NCBI GenBank assembly: GCA_963682055.1
Contig: OY821743.1
Span: 28,010,702 to 28,074,701 of the forward strand
From: Primula veris
Taxonomy: Eukaryota > Streptophyta > Magnoliopsida > Ericales > Primulaceae
Reading direction: 5' to 3'
Length of the DNA: 64,000 nt
Below are positions 24,669-35,575 of this stretch, in pieces (position 1 is the stretch's first letter; each line of letters opens with the position of its first letter). A program made the translations under genes and the position numbers. The notes beneath the pieces were generated by a model. It saw only the letters and a list, made by a program, of their open reading frames with translations. It was not told where the DNA came from and made no database searches.

Positions 24669-27600
24669 CATTAACAGCATAACAAAAACTGGACCAGCTT
24701 CAAGCATTAATATTGTCGAGTTTGGAAAACAAAAAAATTATGGAACAACAAATGGCACAAATAAATCAGCAACTGTTGCAAATTTCTATATTACAAGACA
24801 AAGGGAAGAATAAAGATGGTGATTACCACGGTTCTTCGTCACCACCACAATTCTAGAAAAGTCATTTACTTGGCAATGAGGGATCCAACAACCTGTTACC
24901 TGATCCAAATCAAATTAATTTTAAATCAGTCAGGCTTGAATTTCCAAAAAAAATTGGTGAAAAAAGTGTTGGGTGAGTTTAAAGGCCAATCAATTTTTTA
25001 AATTGTATAACACTCCTAAAAATCAAAAGATTACCATAGCAAATATGCATTTTGAGGATCAATCACTTATTTGGTATCAAAATCAAGAAAATGCTCGATT
25101 AATTACAACATGGGAAGAATTTACTGAGCAAGTTATTAGGAGATTTTCTACTAATCTTAATGAAGGTCCTTTAGATCTCTTAATTAAATTAAGGCAACAT
25201 GGTACTGTTAAAAAGTATAAAGGTGAGTTTGAGGCTATTTCTAACAGAGTGAAGGATCTATCTGAGGGTCATAGTTTGGTGTATTTCAATAGTGGGCTTA
25301 AAGAAACAATTGGTTTAAGTGTAAAAATGCGTTTTCCTAAAAATGTGGAAACGGCTTTTTCAATAGCCACATACCAAGAAGAGAAAGTAATGATAGAAAA
25401 AAGGCATAAATTCAAATCTCTTAATAATAACACCAAGTTTAATAACCCTAGTACACACTCAAACTACACCAGGGTACTAAACACGATTGTAACTGCTAAA
25501 TTACCACCAATTAAGAGGTTAACCCCTACTGAATTAGAAGAAAGAAGGAATAAGAACTTATGTTACAATTGTGATGAAAAGTGGGTTAGGGGTCATGTTT
25601 GTTTGAAACCAAAAATTTATCCTCTTCATAATGACTTAGTGAATGATGAGGAAAGTGAAAATGAATATAATGTAAGTGATCAAGAGAAAGAGAACTTAAA
25701 TGAACAACCTAAAATCACTTTACCAGCAATCACTGATGGCACTAATTCTAACTCAATTAGGTTTTTGGGTAAAATACTGGGGCGGAAGATAGGAATTCTA
25801 GTGGATTCAGGGAGTACACATAACTTTATTGATCTAAGGTGGATTACTAAGTTAAAATTACCTATCACTGAAGATAATAAAGTTAGTGTAAAAGTGGCTA
25901 ATGGAGAAAATTTGCAAAGTATGGGAATGTGTGAGAAACTAAGAGTGAACATTCAGGATAACACTTTCAAAATGGATTGCTTGATACTTCAGTTAGTTGG
26001 GTATGACAAGATTTTAGGGATTCAGTGGCTAAGCTTTTTAAGAGAAATTGTATGTGACTTTACAAAATTAACTATGACTTTTAGTTATGAGGGATCACAA
26101 CTCAAATTACTGAATTCAGTTATTTGGAGGGAAAAGAAATAGAGAGACAGGGACTTATCTTGCAATTATATTCAACTTTTGTGCAGCATAATTTCTCTCT
26201 TGAGATTTCCAACATTGAACCCCTTTTGAAAGATTTTCCAGATATCTTTTCTGAGCCAAAAGGGCTATCACCTGAGAGGCAATATGAGCATAAAATTGAA
26301 TTAGTGGCAGGTATAAGTCCAATTTCAGTAAGACCTTAAAGATACCCTTACTTCCAAAAAAATAAGATAGAAAAGAAAATAACTGATTTGATGAAAAATG
26401 GTTTTATAAGACCTAGCCAATCACGTTATTCCTCACCAGTAATCTTAGTTAAAAAAGCAGATGGGTCATGGAGAATGTGTGTAGACTATAGGACTTTAAA
26501 TCAAGCTACTATTAAGGATAAATTTCCTATTCCAGTTGTTGATGAATTACTGGATGAATTAAATGGTGCAACAATATTTTCAAAGATAGATCTTAGGTCA
26601 GAGTATCACCAAATTAGAATGGCTGAAAATGACATACCTATGACTGCATTTAGGACACATAAGGGTCAATATGAATTTCTAGTAATACCTTTTGGACTAA
26701 CAAATGGACCAGCAACTTTTCAGAGTACCATGAATACTGTTTTTAAACCTTACTTAAGGAAATTTGTGTTGGTTTTCTTTGATGACATCTTAGTCTATAG
26801 TAAGTCTAGAGAAGAGCATGAAAAGCATTTAAAATTAACTCTAGAGACCATGAGGAAATATCAGTTTTTTGCAAAGCAATCTAAGTATAAATTCTTTCAA
26901 CAAGAAATAGATTACTAAGGTCACATAATATCTGAACAAGGTGTAAGTGCAGACCCTCAAAAGATAAAAGCTATGCTTGATTGGCCAATTCCTAAAAATA
27001 TAAAAAGTTTGAGGGGTTTTTTGGGATTAACAGGTTATTGCAGAAGGTTTATTAAAAATTATGGAGGGGTTGCATGTCCTTTGACTAAATTATTAAATAA
27101 AAATGCATTTGTTCGGAGTGAAATTGCAGAAAGATCCTTTAATAACCTTAAAATTGTTGTTACTACCCCACTAATTCTTACCTTACTTGATTTACCAAAT
27201 CATTTGAGATTGAATGTGATGCGTCTGTTACTGGAATTGGAGCTATTCTACAACAAGAGAAGAAACCAAATGAATTTTTTAGTAAGGGATTGAAGGGAAA
27301 GTTACTAAGTTTATCTACTTATGAGAAAAGGTTGTATGCAATTGTGCAAGTTATTCAAAAATGGAGGCCTTGCCTTTTTGGTCAGGATTTTTTTGTTAGA
27401 ACTGACCACCAAAGTTTAAAATATCTGTTAGAACAAAAAAATGGCACTCCAACTCAGCAGAAATGGCTTTCAAAATTATTGGGTTATAATTTCAAAATTT
27501 TATACAAGCAAGTTATTCAAAACAAAGTTGCTGATGGTTTATCTAGGAAAAATGAGAGTCATGGTATGTGTTTTTCTTTAATGATAATTAGTCCAAATAC

Positions 27601-28633
27601 TGAATTAGTATAGACTATTAAAAAAGCCTACCTGGTTGACCCAAGGGTACAAGAAATTAAAAAAGAAATGGAGGAGATTTTGTCATCTTTAAGTTATAAA
27701 TGAGTGAATGGACTTCTTTTAACTTGTAATGTTTGTCAGAGATGCAAATATGGTAAAACAAAATCTTTTGGTTTACTTCAACCCCTACCAATGCCAGAAC
27801 AGGAGTGGTCTGAGATCAGTATGGATTTCATAAATGGATTATCTACTTCAAATGTTTACAATTGCATTTGGGTTATTGTTGATAGGTTAATCAAGTATTC
27901 TCATTTTATTCCCCTGAAGCACCCTTTTACTGCTGCTGAATTAGCAAAAATATTCTTGAAAGAGGTCTTTAAGCTACATGGGATTTCTAAGAACATTGTT
28001 TTTGATAGAGATATGGTATTTACAAGTGATTTTTGGAAAGAGTTATTTAAACTGCTGGGAACAAAATTACTTTTAAGTACAGCTTTTCACCCTCAAACTG
28101 ATGGACAAACAGAAGTTGTAAACAAAACCCTAGAGACTTATTTGAGATGCTACTCATCTGACTATCCAAAAAAATGGTCTTTATGGAATTACTTAGCTGA
28201 ATATTGGTACAATTCTTCTTACCATGCATCCATCAAAATGCAACCTTTCAAAGCCTTATATGGATATGATCCACCTAAACTATGCCACTACCTTACTACA
28301 AGTGATCATAAACCAGATGTCCAAGAGCTTGTAACCACTAAAAATGAGATTATCCAAACTCTAAAATAAAATTACCTACAAGCTCATAACAGAATGAAAC
28401 AAAACACAAATTTGAAAAGGATGGACAAAAGTTATGTGATTGGTGAATTGGTATATACCTGAAACTGCAGCCCTATCGACAAGTTAATGTGGTAAAAAGA
28501 AAAAATCAAAAGCTCGCTCCCAAATTTTTTTATCCCTACAAAATAATAGAAAAAATTGGTTCACTGGCTTATAAATTAAATCTCCCGAGAGGAAGCTCAG
28601 TTCATCCATTTTTTCATGTGTTTTAATTAAAAT
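24669..28633 (+). pseudogene. Gypsy gag-pol remnant (gag, PR, RT, RNase H, integrase)
   Basis: Segments in different frames form one decayed polyprotein. 24973-26142 has the retrotransposon gag core, a zinc-knuckle-like CYNCDEKWVRGHVC (about 25561-25602) and the aspartic protease motif LVDSGSTHNFID. 26388-26918 is reverse transcriptase with FFDDILVYS as the YxDD box. 27290-27613 is RNase H (RTDHQSLKYLL, ADGLSRK). 27704-28369 is the integrase core (DRDMVFTS, HPQTDGQTE). It keeps the CNVCQR part of the zinc domain but lacks the His-His half. About 28500-28620 resembles the GPY/F module. Stops or shifts occur near 26140, 26337, 26916, 27210-27290, 27613 and 28460. The original start (ATG at 23277) lies before solo LTR 1. 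Confidence 0.88.
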
Positions 28634-29905
28634 TGAAATTCCTGTCCGCAGTTTTAGTTGTTGTAAAGTTGATGGTTGCAACTGTGGTTGCAAACACGTT
28701 AATCTGATGAACAGTAAACGTCTATAACTTTAAAAGTAAAAGAACACAAGATGTTTGTAACGAAGTTCACCCCTCCCGGGCTACGTCTTCGGAGCACTCA
28801 CTCAGTTTATAGTATTATTTCAAGCGTACAAAATAGGAAACGAGACTTATGAAAAACTCTTATACACCCTCTAGATTTTTCTGTCTATCACTATTTTGCT
28901 ATTACCAAATAACTATTATTTATAAACAATAACATTCCGTCATTGTTACTCTCGTATTTTTTAACTCACGTGTATTCTCTCTAAGATAAATTCTTTATAA
29001 GTTTAGAACACAACTTTTTACAAGCAATTATAAGACTATTTATAAGAATAAAAGTCTTTCAAATTTTCGCATTCCTTTTCTTCAATCTTCAAGAATCCTG
29101 CTACCTAATGATTGAAGATTTGATCGCCATCTTTGTAAGATCTTTGGAGATTAATCTTGTTATGAACACATGTCTATTTTATCTCCAAATCTTCTTAGGA
29201 AATTCGGCTGAGTTTGCTTGTTAACGAGGATATTTAGTTGGCTCCTTTTTAAGAGATAAACTCTTTCCAATCTTCAAGATATCATGCATATAATTTACAT
29301 AATTTCAGCACAAACAAATCTAATCAAATCTGTTAGTACAAGTTAGTATATATCTTAAAGTAGAAGATAATATATTTATTCAAAAAGATTCACACGTGAC
29401 AATATTTTTGATAGATTTATATATGAAAAAATATATCTCCTAACATGATTCAAACTTATACTCATCAAATCAATAACTTATAGAATAAGAAAAAATTTTA
29501 TTTAGTAAACTTTAAGAAATAGAACAAATATTTTTATAAGGTAATATCTTTTAAAAATAAATCTCACATATTTTGGAAAGATAGTTACTTTTCTTTAATA
29601 CTCAAATATTCTCAAAACATATATCATATCTATCTAAAAAAGTGAGAATATAATCTGCATTGATAAAATATTCTGCAAATAAAATATAATCTGCATTGAT
29701 AAAATATTCTGCAAATAAAATACATGCAGAAAATGCAGATTCTGCAGGAATCTGCATAACAGCAGGTTACAACTGTGGTTGCAACTGCTAGTTGTAACCA
29801 GAAATACTAGTAACTTTTCCTTCAAGTATAATACACAAGTATTTTTGCATAATCCAATACGACAACAAATTAAGTAACTTTAACAAGTCATCTTAAGTTC
29901 TAACA
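28634..29905 (-). mobile_element. Solo LTR 2, Copia-type, minus orientation
   Basis: This 1272-bp unit reads TGTTAGAACTTAAG..GGAATTTCA on the minus strand and is flanked by AAAAT on both sides (28629-28633 and 29906-29910). The Gypsy reading frame resumes in the same register across it, leading into the chromodomain region, which supports the boundaries. Internal landmarks are a GC-rich CCCGGGCTACG segment near 28775 resembling U5 of Copia LTRs, a 36-bp tandem pair (29650-29721), and a GGTTGCAAC palindrome cluster. Confidence 0.8.
29765..29799. repeat. GGTTGCAAC-type palindrome cluster in solo LTR 2
   Basis: GGTTACAACT and AGTTGTAACC form a 10-bp inverted repeat around GTGGTTGCAACTGCT. A second cluster (GGTTGCAACTGTGGTTGCAA) lies at 28674-28693, near the other end. 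Confidence 0.8.
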
Positions 29906-29910
29906 AAAAT

Positions 29911-30154
29911 TAAGAGTGAAAAATGAAAATAAAATTGTACCTGATCTACGTCAACAAGATATGCAAGGACGCCTTCGACCATTACTAGTACAGATCTTGG
30001 ATTTACGTCAATGAAATAGAGGAGAGAGGGTGTGGAATGAGATTTTGGTACAGTGGAGTGGACAATTGGAAAAAGAGGCAAATTTGAAAATTTTGAAGAG
30101 GACGCTTCATCAATTCAATGATCTTGTAGGCAAGATCAAAGCTAGGGGGGGATT
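29911..30154 (+). pseudogene. Gypsy chromodomain remnant and polypurine tract
   Basis: The open segment contains WNEILVQWSG and a downstream acidic/basic tail, matching the C-terminal chromodomain of chromoviral integrases, which targets integration to modified histones. One in-frame stop precedes it (near 30013). The purine tract and 3' LTR follow immediately. Confidence 0.75.
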
Positions 30155-30160
30155 TGCAGT

Positions 30161-31402
30161 TGTTGGCCCGTGTGCGGCTAACCTTAGAGGGGGGGTGAAT
30201 AAGGTTTTGGCGCTTTTTGCCTAATTAAAACTTAAGTGGCAACTAACAACCCAACTAATGCAATTTTAAGCTTAAGCGTATGAATAAAGTTAATGGAATG
30301 AAATAAATACTAAACGCAAGCAAGATAATAAGCAAAAGTATAAGTTGCGGAAAGTAAAAGTAAGGGAAGGAAAATGACACCGTGATTTATAGAGGTTCGG
30401 CAAACGGCCTACGTCCTCTCCTCGGTACTACCGAGTATTTCACTAAAAATAATCTTTCCGAATTTTACAATTCCTATCGAGCTCAATCAATCGATTGGCT
30501 CACCCTCTACCCGAGGTTCTTAACTCTTGATACAAGTGCAAGCGTACACGTCTAATGAGTCAACGACTCCCCCTCAATCTATGAGTACCCGAATGAAAAA
30601 CCTAGAGCTTTTAAGCTTCACTTGCTTACAAAGCCTCTACCCGTTCACTCACTCACAATTGAGTTTATAAAACACTCGATACAAATTTTGTTACAAAAAT
30701 GTAACTACACTCACTATTCTAATTGCTTCTTAAAAAGCTAATTGGTGAGTTGTTGATGAAGATCGAGCTTGAATCTCTTTTTCTTTGATTTTCCTCTTTC
30801 TCGAATATATATACACCAAAATGGTGATATTAGGGTTTTAATTGAGAGAGGTTTTAAGGATGATGATGGTTGAGCTTGGTGAGTTTGGAGAGAGATTTGA
30901 GGTGGTATATATAACAGCAAAGTCTGTTTTTCTGAGTTATGACCGTTGGAGGTAGTTGAGGCTGTTTTAAGCAATTTTCCAGAAAAAGCTGAAAAGCTAT
31001 TTTTGAATTCTGTAGAAAACGATCGGTCGTTTTCTACAGTCGATCGATCGTTTTCAGAAAACGATCGGTCGTTATCAGAGAAACGATCGGTCGAATTTTC
31101 GACCTGCTCACTGGAAGAATTCTGTACAAAAACGATCGGTCGTTTTTGTACAGTCGATCGGTCGACTGTTCTTCTGGCAGTTTTTCGGTCTTCTTCGAAA
31201 GCCCATAACTTCTTCGTTTTAGCTCCGAATTTGGTTCCGCTTGAACCTATGGCTTCGTTATCGAATGCTCTACCATTTAAAGACCTGAAATATACGTTTT
31301 CTACCTTTGGACAAGACAAGCATTATATCATTGAAATTGTAAAATCATTAAACACATAATCAACGTTATAATCAAAATCATTATTGAACTCTAAGTTCAA
31401 CA
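30161..31402 (-). repeat. LTR of gag-only element (3' LTR in element orientation)
   Basis: On the minus strand it reads TGTTGAACTTAG..GGGCCAACA. A TATA-like TATATATA lies near 30904-30912, and the CGATCGGTCG array is at 31018-31180, upstream of it in transcription order. Divergent open frames here are products of the array and are not genes. Confidence 0.93.
31018..31180. repeat. CGATCGGTCG array in LTR
   Basis: Six to seven near-palindromic units occur here, the best being AAAACGATCGGTCGTTTT. Some are embedded in longer dyads (CTGTAGAAAACGATC..GATCGTTTTCTACAG type). The units surround a GCTCACTGGAAGAATT motif. The same array is at 34632-34795. Confidence 0.95.
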
Positions 31403-31693
31403 ATCTCCCCCATTTTGATTATGACAAACTAATGATGATTTTACAAGATACAAGAAAAATATCTCCTCCATTTTAACAAAACGCATTTCCTCGAAATATA
31501 TCATTTTTCTCCCCCTTTGGCATTATCAAAATGCAATCAATAATAAAAAATATGGGGTTACGTGAAGGGTTTTCAAAGAAAAACCAAAACATGAAAAATG
31601 TTATTATTATGCATATACCCACCTAATCACATATATGTAGACATAAATGAGTAGAGTATACCGAATATGTGATGTCGAGGCCGAGTCCGCTCG
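31403..31693 (-). other. Spacer and polypurine tract of gag-only element
   Basis: This is non-coding between the gag stop and the LTR. On the minus strand it contains AAAGGGGGAGAAA, a phrase typical of the gag-pol junction region of Copia (Tork-type) elements, and the polypurine tract AATGGGGGAGAT directly before the LTR. Confidence 0.7.
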
Positions 31694-33712
31694 CTAATGG
31701 CATTTGCATTGAGCGTTGCCAAGTCCAAATAGGTGGTACCATTTGTTGGTATGCCTTCCACCTTTGTCGATTAATGGCACTTCATTCTTGATAGTGGAGT
31801 CGATCTTCTTGACTTCCACGGTTTTTGCCGGTGTTGCCAACCACTTGTTGATTTTCTCCTTTTGAATGGAGATACCTACAACACAAGATTTGCCATTTGG
31901 TACCCAATTTCTTTTGGGTCCGACATTGTTAGTGGCTCGGGTCTTTACTACCCATTTCAAATCGCTTCTACTAACATGAAAGCGATTTGGGCATTTAGAA
32001 GAATTATGCTCACTTCTACTACAATGTATACAATGCATAGACTTTTTCGTAAAACGAGAACTATGCGACTTTTTGTAGGAAGTTTTAGAAGTATGATGAG
32101 CGGTTTTGGTTTGAAAACCTAAACCTCTTCTATTATTACAAGAGTTCGGCAAAACTCTTGAAGTACTCCCTTGTGTAAAAACAACCTTTTGTATAGGCGG
32201 AATAGGAGTTGTAGACAAGCTAGAAGATTTGACAAAACGGGTTGTGTTTGAGCCAAGGGTGTTGCAATCGAAACCCAAACCACTTTTGTCATTAACATCT
32301 TTTTGACAACTCAAAATTTCGTCCAACACGGTTTTCCCTTTGGAAAACCTTGAGATAGTTAACTCGAGTTTTTCGACCGTAATGACAAGCTCATCGTTTT
32401 TCTTTTTCAAAGAGTCATTTTCGGTTTTTAAAAACTCATTTTTATCTTTTAAGTCTTCCTTTTCGTCATCTACATCATGAAGAGAAAATGACGATGTCGG
32501 AATAGACTCATTTTCAATTTTATCTCTTTTTAAGGATCTTATTTCTTCATTGAGAGAAGAATTTATCCTTTTAAGAGAGTCGACCTTTTCGACAAGCTTA
32601 GGAACTTTTTTAGAATAAACATCGCACATATGAAGTAATTCATCATAAGAAAGATCATTTACCTCATCGGCTTCGCTTTCATTTTCGCTTGACGAAGATT
32701 GGTTGGGCTCATTGTTGTCTTCCAAGGCCACATAGCAACCAAGGTGAGCGACTTCATCTTGGTCGGAGCTATCGCTAGAGCTTGAAGCGGATATCTTCTT
32801 CTTTCCTTTGCTCTTGCGATTCATGACGCAATCTCTCGCCATGTGTCCTTCCTTGCCACAAGTATAGCAAACAAAATCGTTAGAATAAATTGAATTATTT
32901 GACGATTTACCTTTATGTTTGCGGTGGTCTTTTAGCTTGAGTATTTCTTTGACGATTCGAATGATTTGCCTAGAATTTTCGTCGTCATTGGATAGCTCAT
33001 TGCTTTCGTCACAAGTGGTTCCTTTGAAAGCTATCTCCCTCTTTTTCGAGATTGGCTTGTGACTATTGAGGGTGATTTCGTGAGTGAGGAGAGAGCCCGT
33101 CAATGCATCAAGAGTGTAGGTGTTCATATCGTGTGCCTCTTGAATTGCGGTGACCTTAGGTTCCCATTCCTTTGGCAAGCTCCGAATCACCTTTGAGACC
33201 ATTTCCTTACAAGACAAACACTTACCAAGAGATGTTAATCCATTAGTAATAGTTGTAAACCTAGCAAGCATATCGGAAATGGTTTCACCCTCGCTCATTT
33301 TAAAAAGCTCGTAGTCATGAACTAATAGTTGGAGTTTGCAATCCTTAACTTGGTTAGTCCCTTCATGCATTACTACTAGCTTATCCCACATACCCTTAGC
33401 GGTTTTACAAGCGGAAATCTTGTTGTACTCGTTAGGAGAAACGGCACAAACAATAGCATACATCGCTTTGGCGTTTGTAGAGTAGGCTTCTAGTTGAGCG
33501 TTATCTAGGTCCTCTACGGGGATTGGGTTCTCGCTATTTTCGGATGTAGGTGCGGAATATCCTACTTTTATAGTCATCCAAAGTCTAACATTATAGCTTT
33601 GGAGAAACATGCTCATCCTATCCTTCCAATATGAAAAATTTAGTCCATCAAAATATGGAGGTGTATTGGGTGATGAAGCTATGCCGGATGCGAAATTAAG
33701 TATATTAGCCAT
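31694..33712 (-). CDS. Copia-type Gag polyprotein, 672 aa
   Basis: This intact ORF begins just after the primer site. Residues about 15-230 match the Copia gag (UBN2-type) domain, with YFDGLNFSYWKDRM at the start and the typical helical repeats. A CCHC zinc knuckle lies at 282-295 (CYTCGKEGHMARDC). A Ser/Asp-rich stretch and a long Lys/Glu-rich coiled coil (about 345-470) follow, and a second CCHC knuckle, CIHCSRSEHNSSKC, lies near residue 560-580. Known role: Gag assembles virus-like particles and packages RNA. No protease or pol follows, so maturation needs a partner element. A complete gag in an element with apparently identical LTRs suggests recent activity. Confidence 0.92.
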   Translation of the reverse strand: MANILNFASGIASSPNTPPYFDGLNFSYWKDRMSMFLQSYNVRLWMTIKVGYSAPTSENSENPIPVEDLDNAQLEAYSTNAKAMYAIVCAVSPNEYNKISACKTAKGMWDKLVVMHEGTNQVKDCKLQLLVHDYELFKMSEGETISDMLARFTTITNGLTSLGKCLSCKEMVSKVIRSLPKEWEPKVTAIQEAHDMNTYTLDALTGSLLTHEITLNSHKPISKKREIAFKGTTCDESNELSNDDENSRQIIRIVKEILKLKDHRKHKGKSSNNSIYSNDFVCYTCGKEGHMARDCVMNRKSKGKKKISASSSSDSSDQDEVAHLGCYVALEDNNEPNQSSSSENESEADEVNDLSYDELLHMCDVYSKKVPKLVEKVDSLKRINSSLNEEIRSLKRDKIENESIPTSSFSLHDVDDEKEDLKDKNEFLKTENDSLKKKNDELVITVEKLELTISRFSKGKTVLDEILSCQKDVNDKSGLGFDCNTLGSNTTRFVKSSSLSTTPIPPIQKVVFTQGSTSRVLPNSCNNRRGLGFQTKTAHHTSKTSYKKSHSSRFTKKSMHCIHCSRSEHNSSKCPNRFHVSRSDLKWVVKTRATNNVGPKRNWVPNGKSCVVGISIQKEKINKWLATPAKTVEVKKIDSTIKNEVPLIDKGGRHTNKWYHLFGLGNAQCKCH

Positions 33713-33774
33713 CGGGATCTTAACTCTAGAATTGTTAGATTCCTATATGCAAGAGCCTCGGCTCTGATACCAAT

Positions 33775-35016
33775 TGTTGGCCCGTGTGCGGCTAACCTTA
33801 GAGGGGGGGTGAATAAGGTTTTGGCGCTTTTTGCCTAATTAAAACTTAAGTGGCAACTAACAACCCAACTAATGCAATTTTAAGCTTAAGCGTATGAATA
33901 AAGTTAATGGAATGAAATAAATACTAAACGCAAGCAAGATAATAAGCAAAAGTATAAGTTGCGGAAAGTAAAAGTAAGGGAAGGAAAATGACACCGTGAT
34001 TTATAGAGGTTCGGCAAACGGCCTACGTCCTCTCCTCGGTACTACCGAGTATTTCACTAAAAATAATCTTTCCGAATTTTACAATTCCTATCGAGCTCAA
34101 TCAATCGATTGGCTCACCCTCTACCCGAGGTTCTTAACTCTTGATACAAGTGCAAGCGTACACGTCTAATGAGTCAACGACTCCCCCTCAATCTATGAGT
34201 ACCCGAATGAAAAACCTAGAGCTTTTAAGCTTCACTTGCTTACAAAGCCTCTACCCGTTCACTCACTCACAATTGAGTTTATAAAACACTCGATACAAAT
34301 TTTGTTACAAAAATGTAACTACACTCACTATTCTAATTGCTTCTTAAAAAGCTAATTGGTGAGTTGTTGATGAAGATCGAGCTTGAATCTCTTTTTCTTT
34401 GATTTTCCTCTTTCTCGAATATATATACACCAAAATGGTGATATTAGGGTTTTAATTGAGAGAGGTTTTAAGGATGATGATGGTTGAGCTTGGTGAGTTT
34501 GGAGAGAGATTTGAGGTGGTATATATAACAGCAAAGTCTGTTTTTCTGAGTTATGACCGTTGGAGGTAGTTGAGGCTGTTTTAAGCAATTTTCCAGAAAA
34601 AGCTGAAAAGCTATTTTTGAATTCTGTAGAAAACGATCGGTCGTTTTCTACAGTCGATCGATCGTTTTCAGAAAACGATCGGTCGTTATCAGAGAAACGA
34701 TCGGTCGAATTTTCGACCTGCTCACTGGAAGAATTCTGTACAAAAACGATCGGTCGTTTTTGTACAGTCGATCGGTCGACTGTTCTTCTGGCAGTTTTTC
34801 GGTCTTCTTCGAAAGCCCATAACTTCTTCGTTTTAGCTCCGAATTTGGTTCCGCTTGAACCTATGGCTTCGTTATCGAATGCTCTACCATTTAAAGACCT
34901 GAAATATACGTTTTCTACCTTTGGACAAGACAAGCATTATATCATTGAAATTGTAAAATCATTAAACACATAATCAACGTTATAATCAAAATCATTATTG
35001 AACTCTAAGTTCAACA
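33775..35016 (-). repeat. LTR of gag-only element (5' LTR in element orientation)
   Basis: 1242 bp, apparently identical to 30161-31402. The primer-binding site follows directly on the minus strand (33774-33760). Confidence 0.95.
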
Positions 35017-35021
35017 GCAGT

Positions 35022-35445
35022 GAATCTCTATCTAAGAAGTTATTACTTACGAAAGCTATGATGCACTAGATTGAGGAACCCTAATTGTTAGAGAGAGAAC
35101 GATGAGATGAGAAGAGAAGAAGAAGCTGTTGTAATGTATTTTATTTTGTGATATATTCTGTAATATTATGTGTGAATTATCTGCACCGTCAGATTGTGTT
35201 AGCATGTATTTATGAGGACCCTATGATCATAATTAGAGTTGATTATCTCATTAACCCATATCATGCCATGTGGCCAGATCAACGGCAGAGACAGAGCAGT
35301 TACTAAACTGCTTACTAACTGCCCAAAGTTTATAATTTCTTTCTTTTTAATATTTAAATGTCTATAATGTAACAATTGAGGATATCAGAAATATAATTAA
35401 CTGTTTTTCTCTTAATTGACGTTTTTACTTTTCACGCTTATCACA
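35022..35445 (+). repeat. Gypsy 3' LTR (main part)
   Basis: This is the remainder of the 3' LTR. Its first six bases (TGCAGT) are at 30155-30160, left of the gag-only insertion. It aligns with 22823-23249. Confidence 0.92.
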
Positions 35446-35450
35446 AAAGA

Positions 35451-35575
35451 TGTGTGTGATAGAGATTAAATTTAGAAGATAAATTAGGTGACTTGCAACA
35501 CCATATTTTAATTATTCTCTAAGACGTTTTTTAAGGGTAAATGATGTAATTACTTCCAAATTGAATCGTAAATCA
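35451..35575. other. Short intergenic flank
   Basis: This flanks the Gypsy element. No feature is seen. Confidence 0.5.

Larger units (their letters stand above)
30161..35016 (-). mobile_element. Gag-only (TR-GAG) LTR retrotransposon with apparently identical LTRs
   Basis: The element is 4856 bp with two 1242-bp LTRs (30161-31402 and 33775-35016) and a perfect 5-bp duplication GCAGT (30156-30160 and 35017-35021). On the minus strand the order is LTR, primer site TTGGTATCAGAGCC (initiator Met tRNA), gag ORF, about 290 bp of spacer, purine tract AATGGGGGAGAT, LTR. Protease, integrase, RT and RNase H are all absent, so it must be mobilised in trans. I found no difference between the LTRs when comparing by eye, and the ORFs in both LTRs are identical, so insertion is very recent. 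It interrupts the 3' LTR of the Gypsy element after its sixth base. Confidence 0.95.
22817..35445 (+). mobile_element. Ty3/Gypsy chromovirus, degenerate, host of nested insertions
   Basis: The element starts TGCAGTGAATC and ends ..TTATCACA, and is flanked by AAAGA on both sides (22812-22816 and 35446-35450). The 5' LTR is 22817-23249. A tRNA-iMet-like primer site (TAGTATCAGAGC) starts about 6 bases later. Coding remnants follow in the order gag, protease, RT, RNase H, integrase, chromodomain, which is the Ty3/Gypsy chromovirus order. The purine tract AGGGGGGGATT at about 30145-30154 precedes the 3' LTR. Three insertions interrupt it: solo LTRs at 23379-24663 and 28634-29905, and a gag-only element at 30161-35016. 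Without them the element would be about 5.2 kb. Many stops and frameshifts make it inactive. Confidence 0.93.

Noticed and set aside
24669..28633. Possible endogenous pararetrovirus (caulimovirus-like) copy
   Set aside because: Integrase, chromodomain, LTRs and a 5-bp target duplication are present and no movement protein is seen, so it is a Ty3/Gypsy retrotransposon.
30738..31359. Long open frames on both strands, repeated identically at 34352-34973
   Set aside because: They lie within the LTRs and their DRSF-type repeats are translations of the CGATCGGTCG array. No domain is present.
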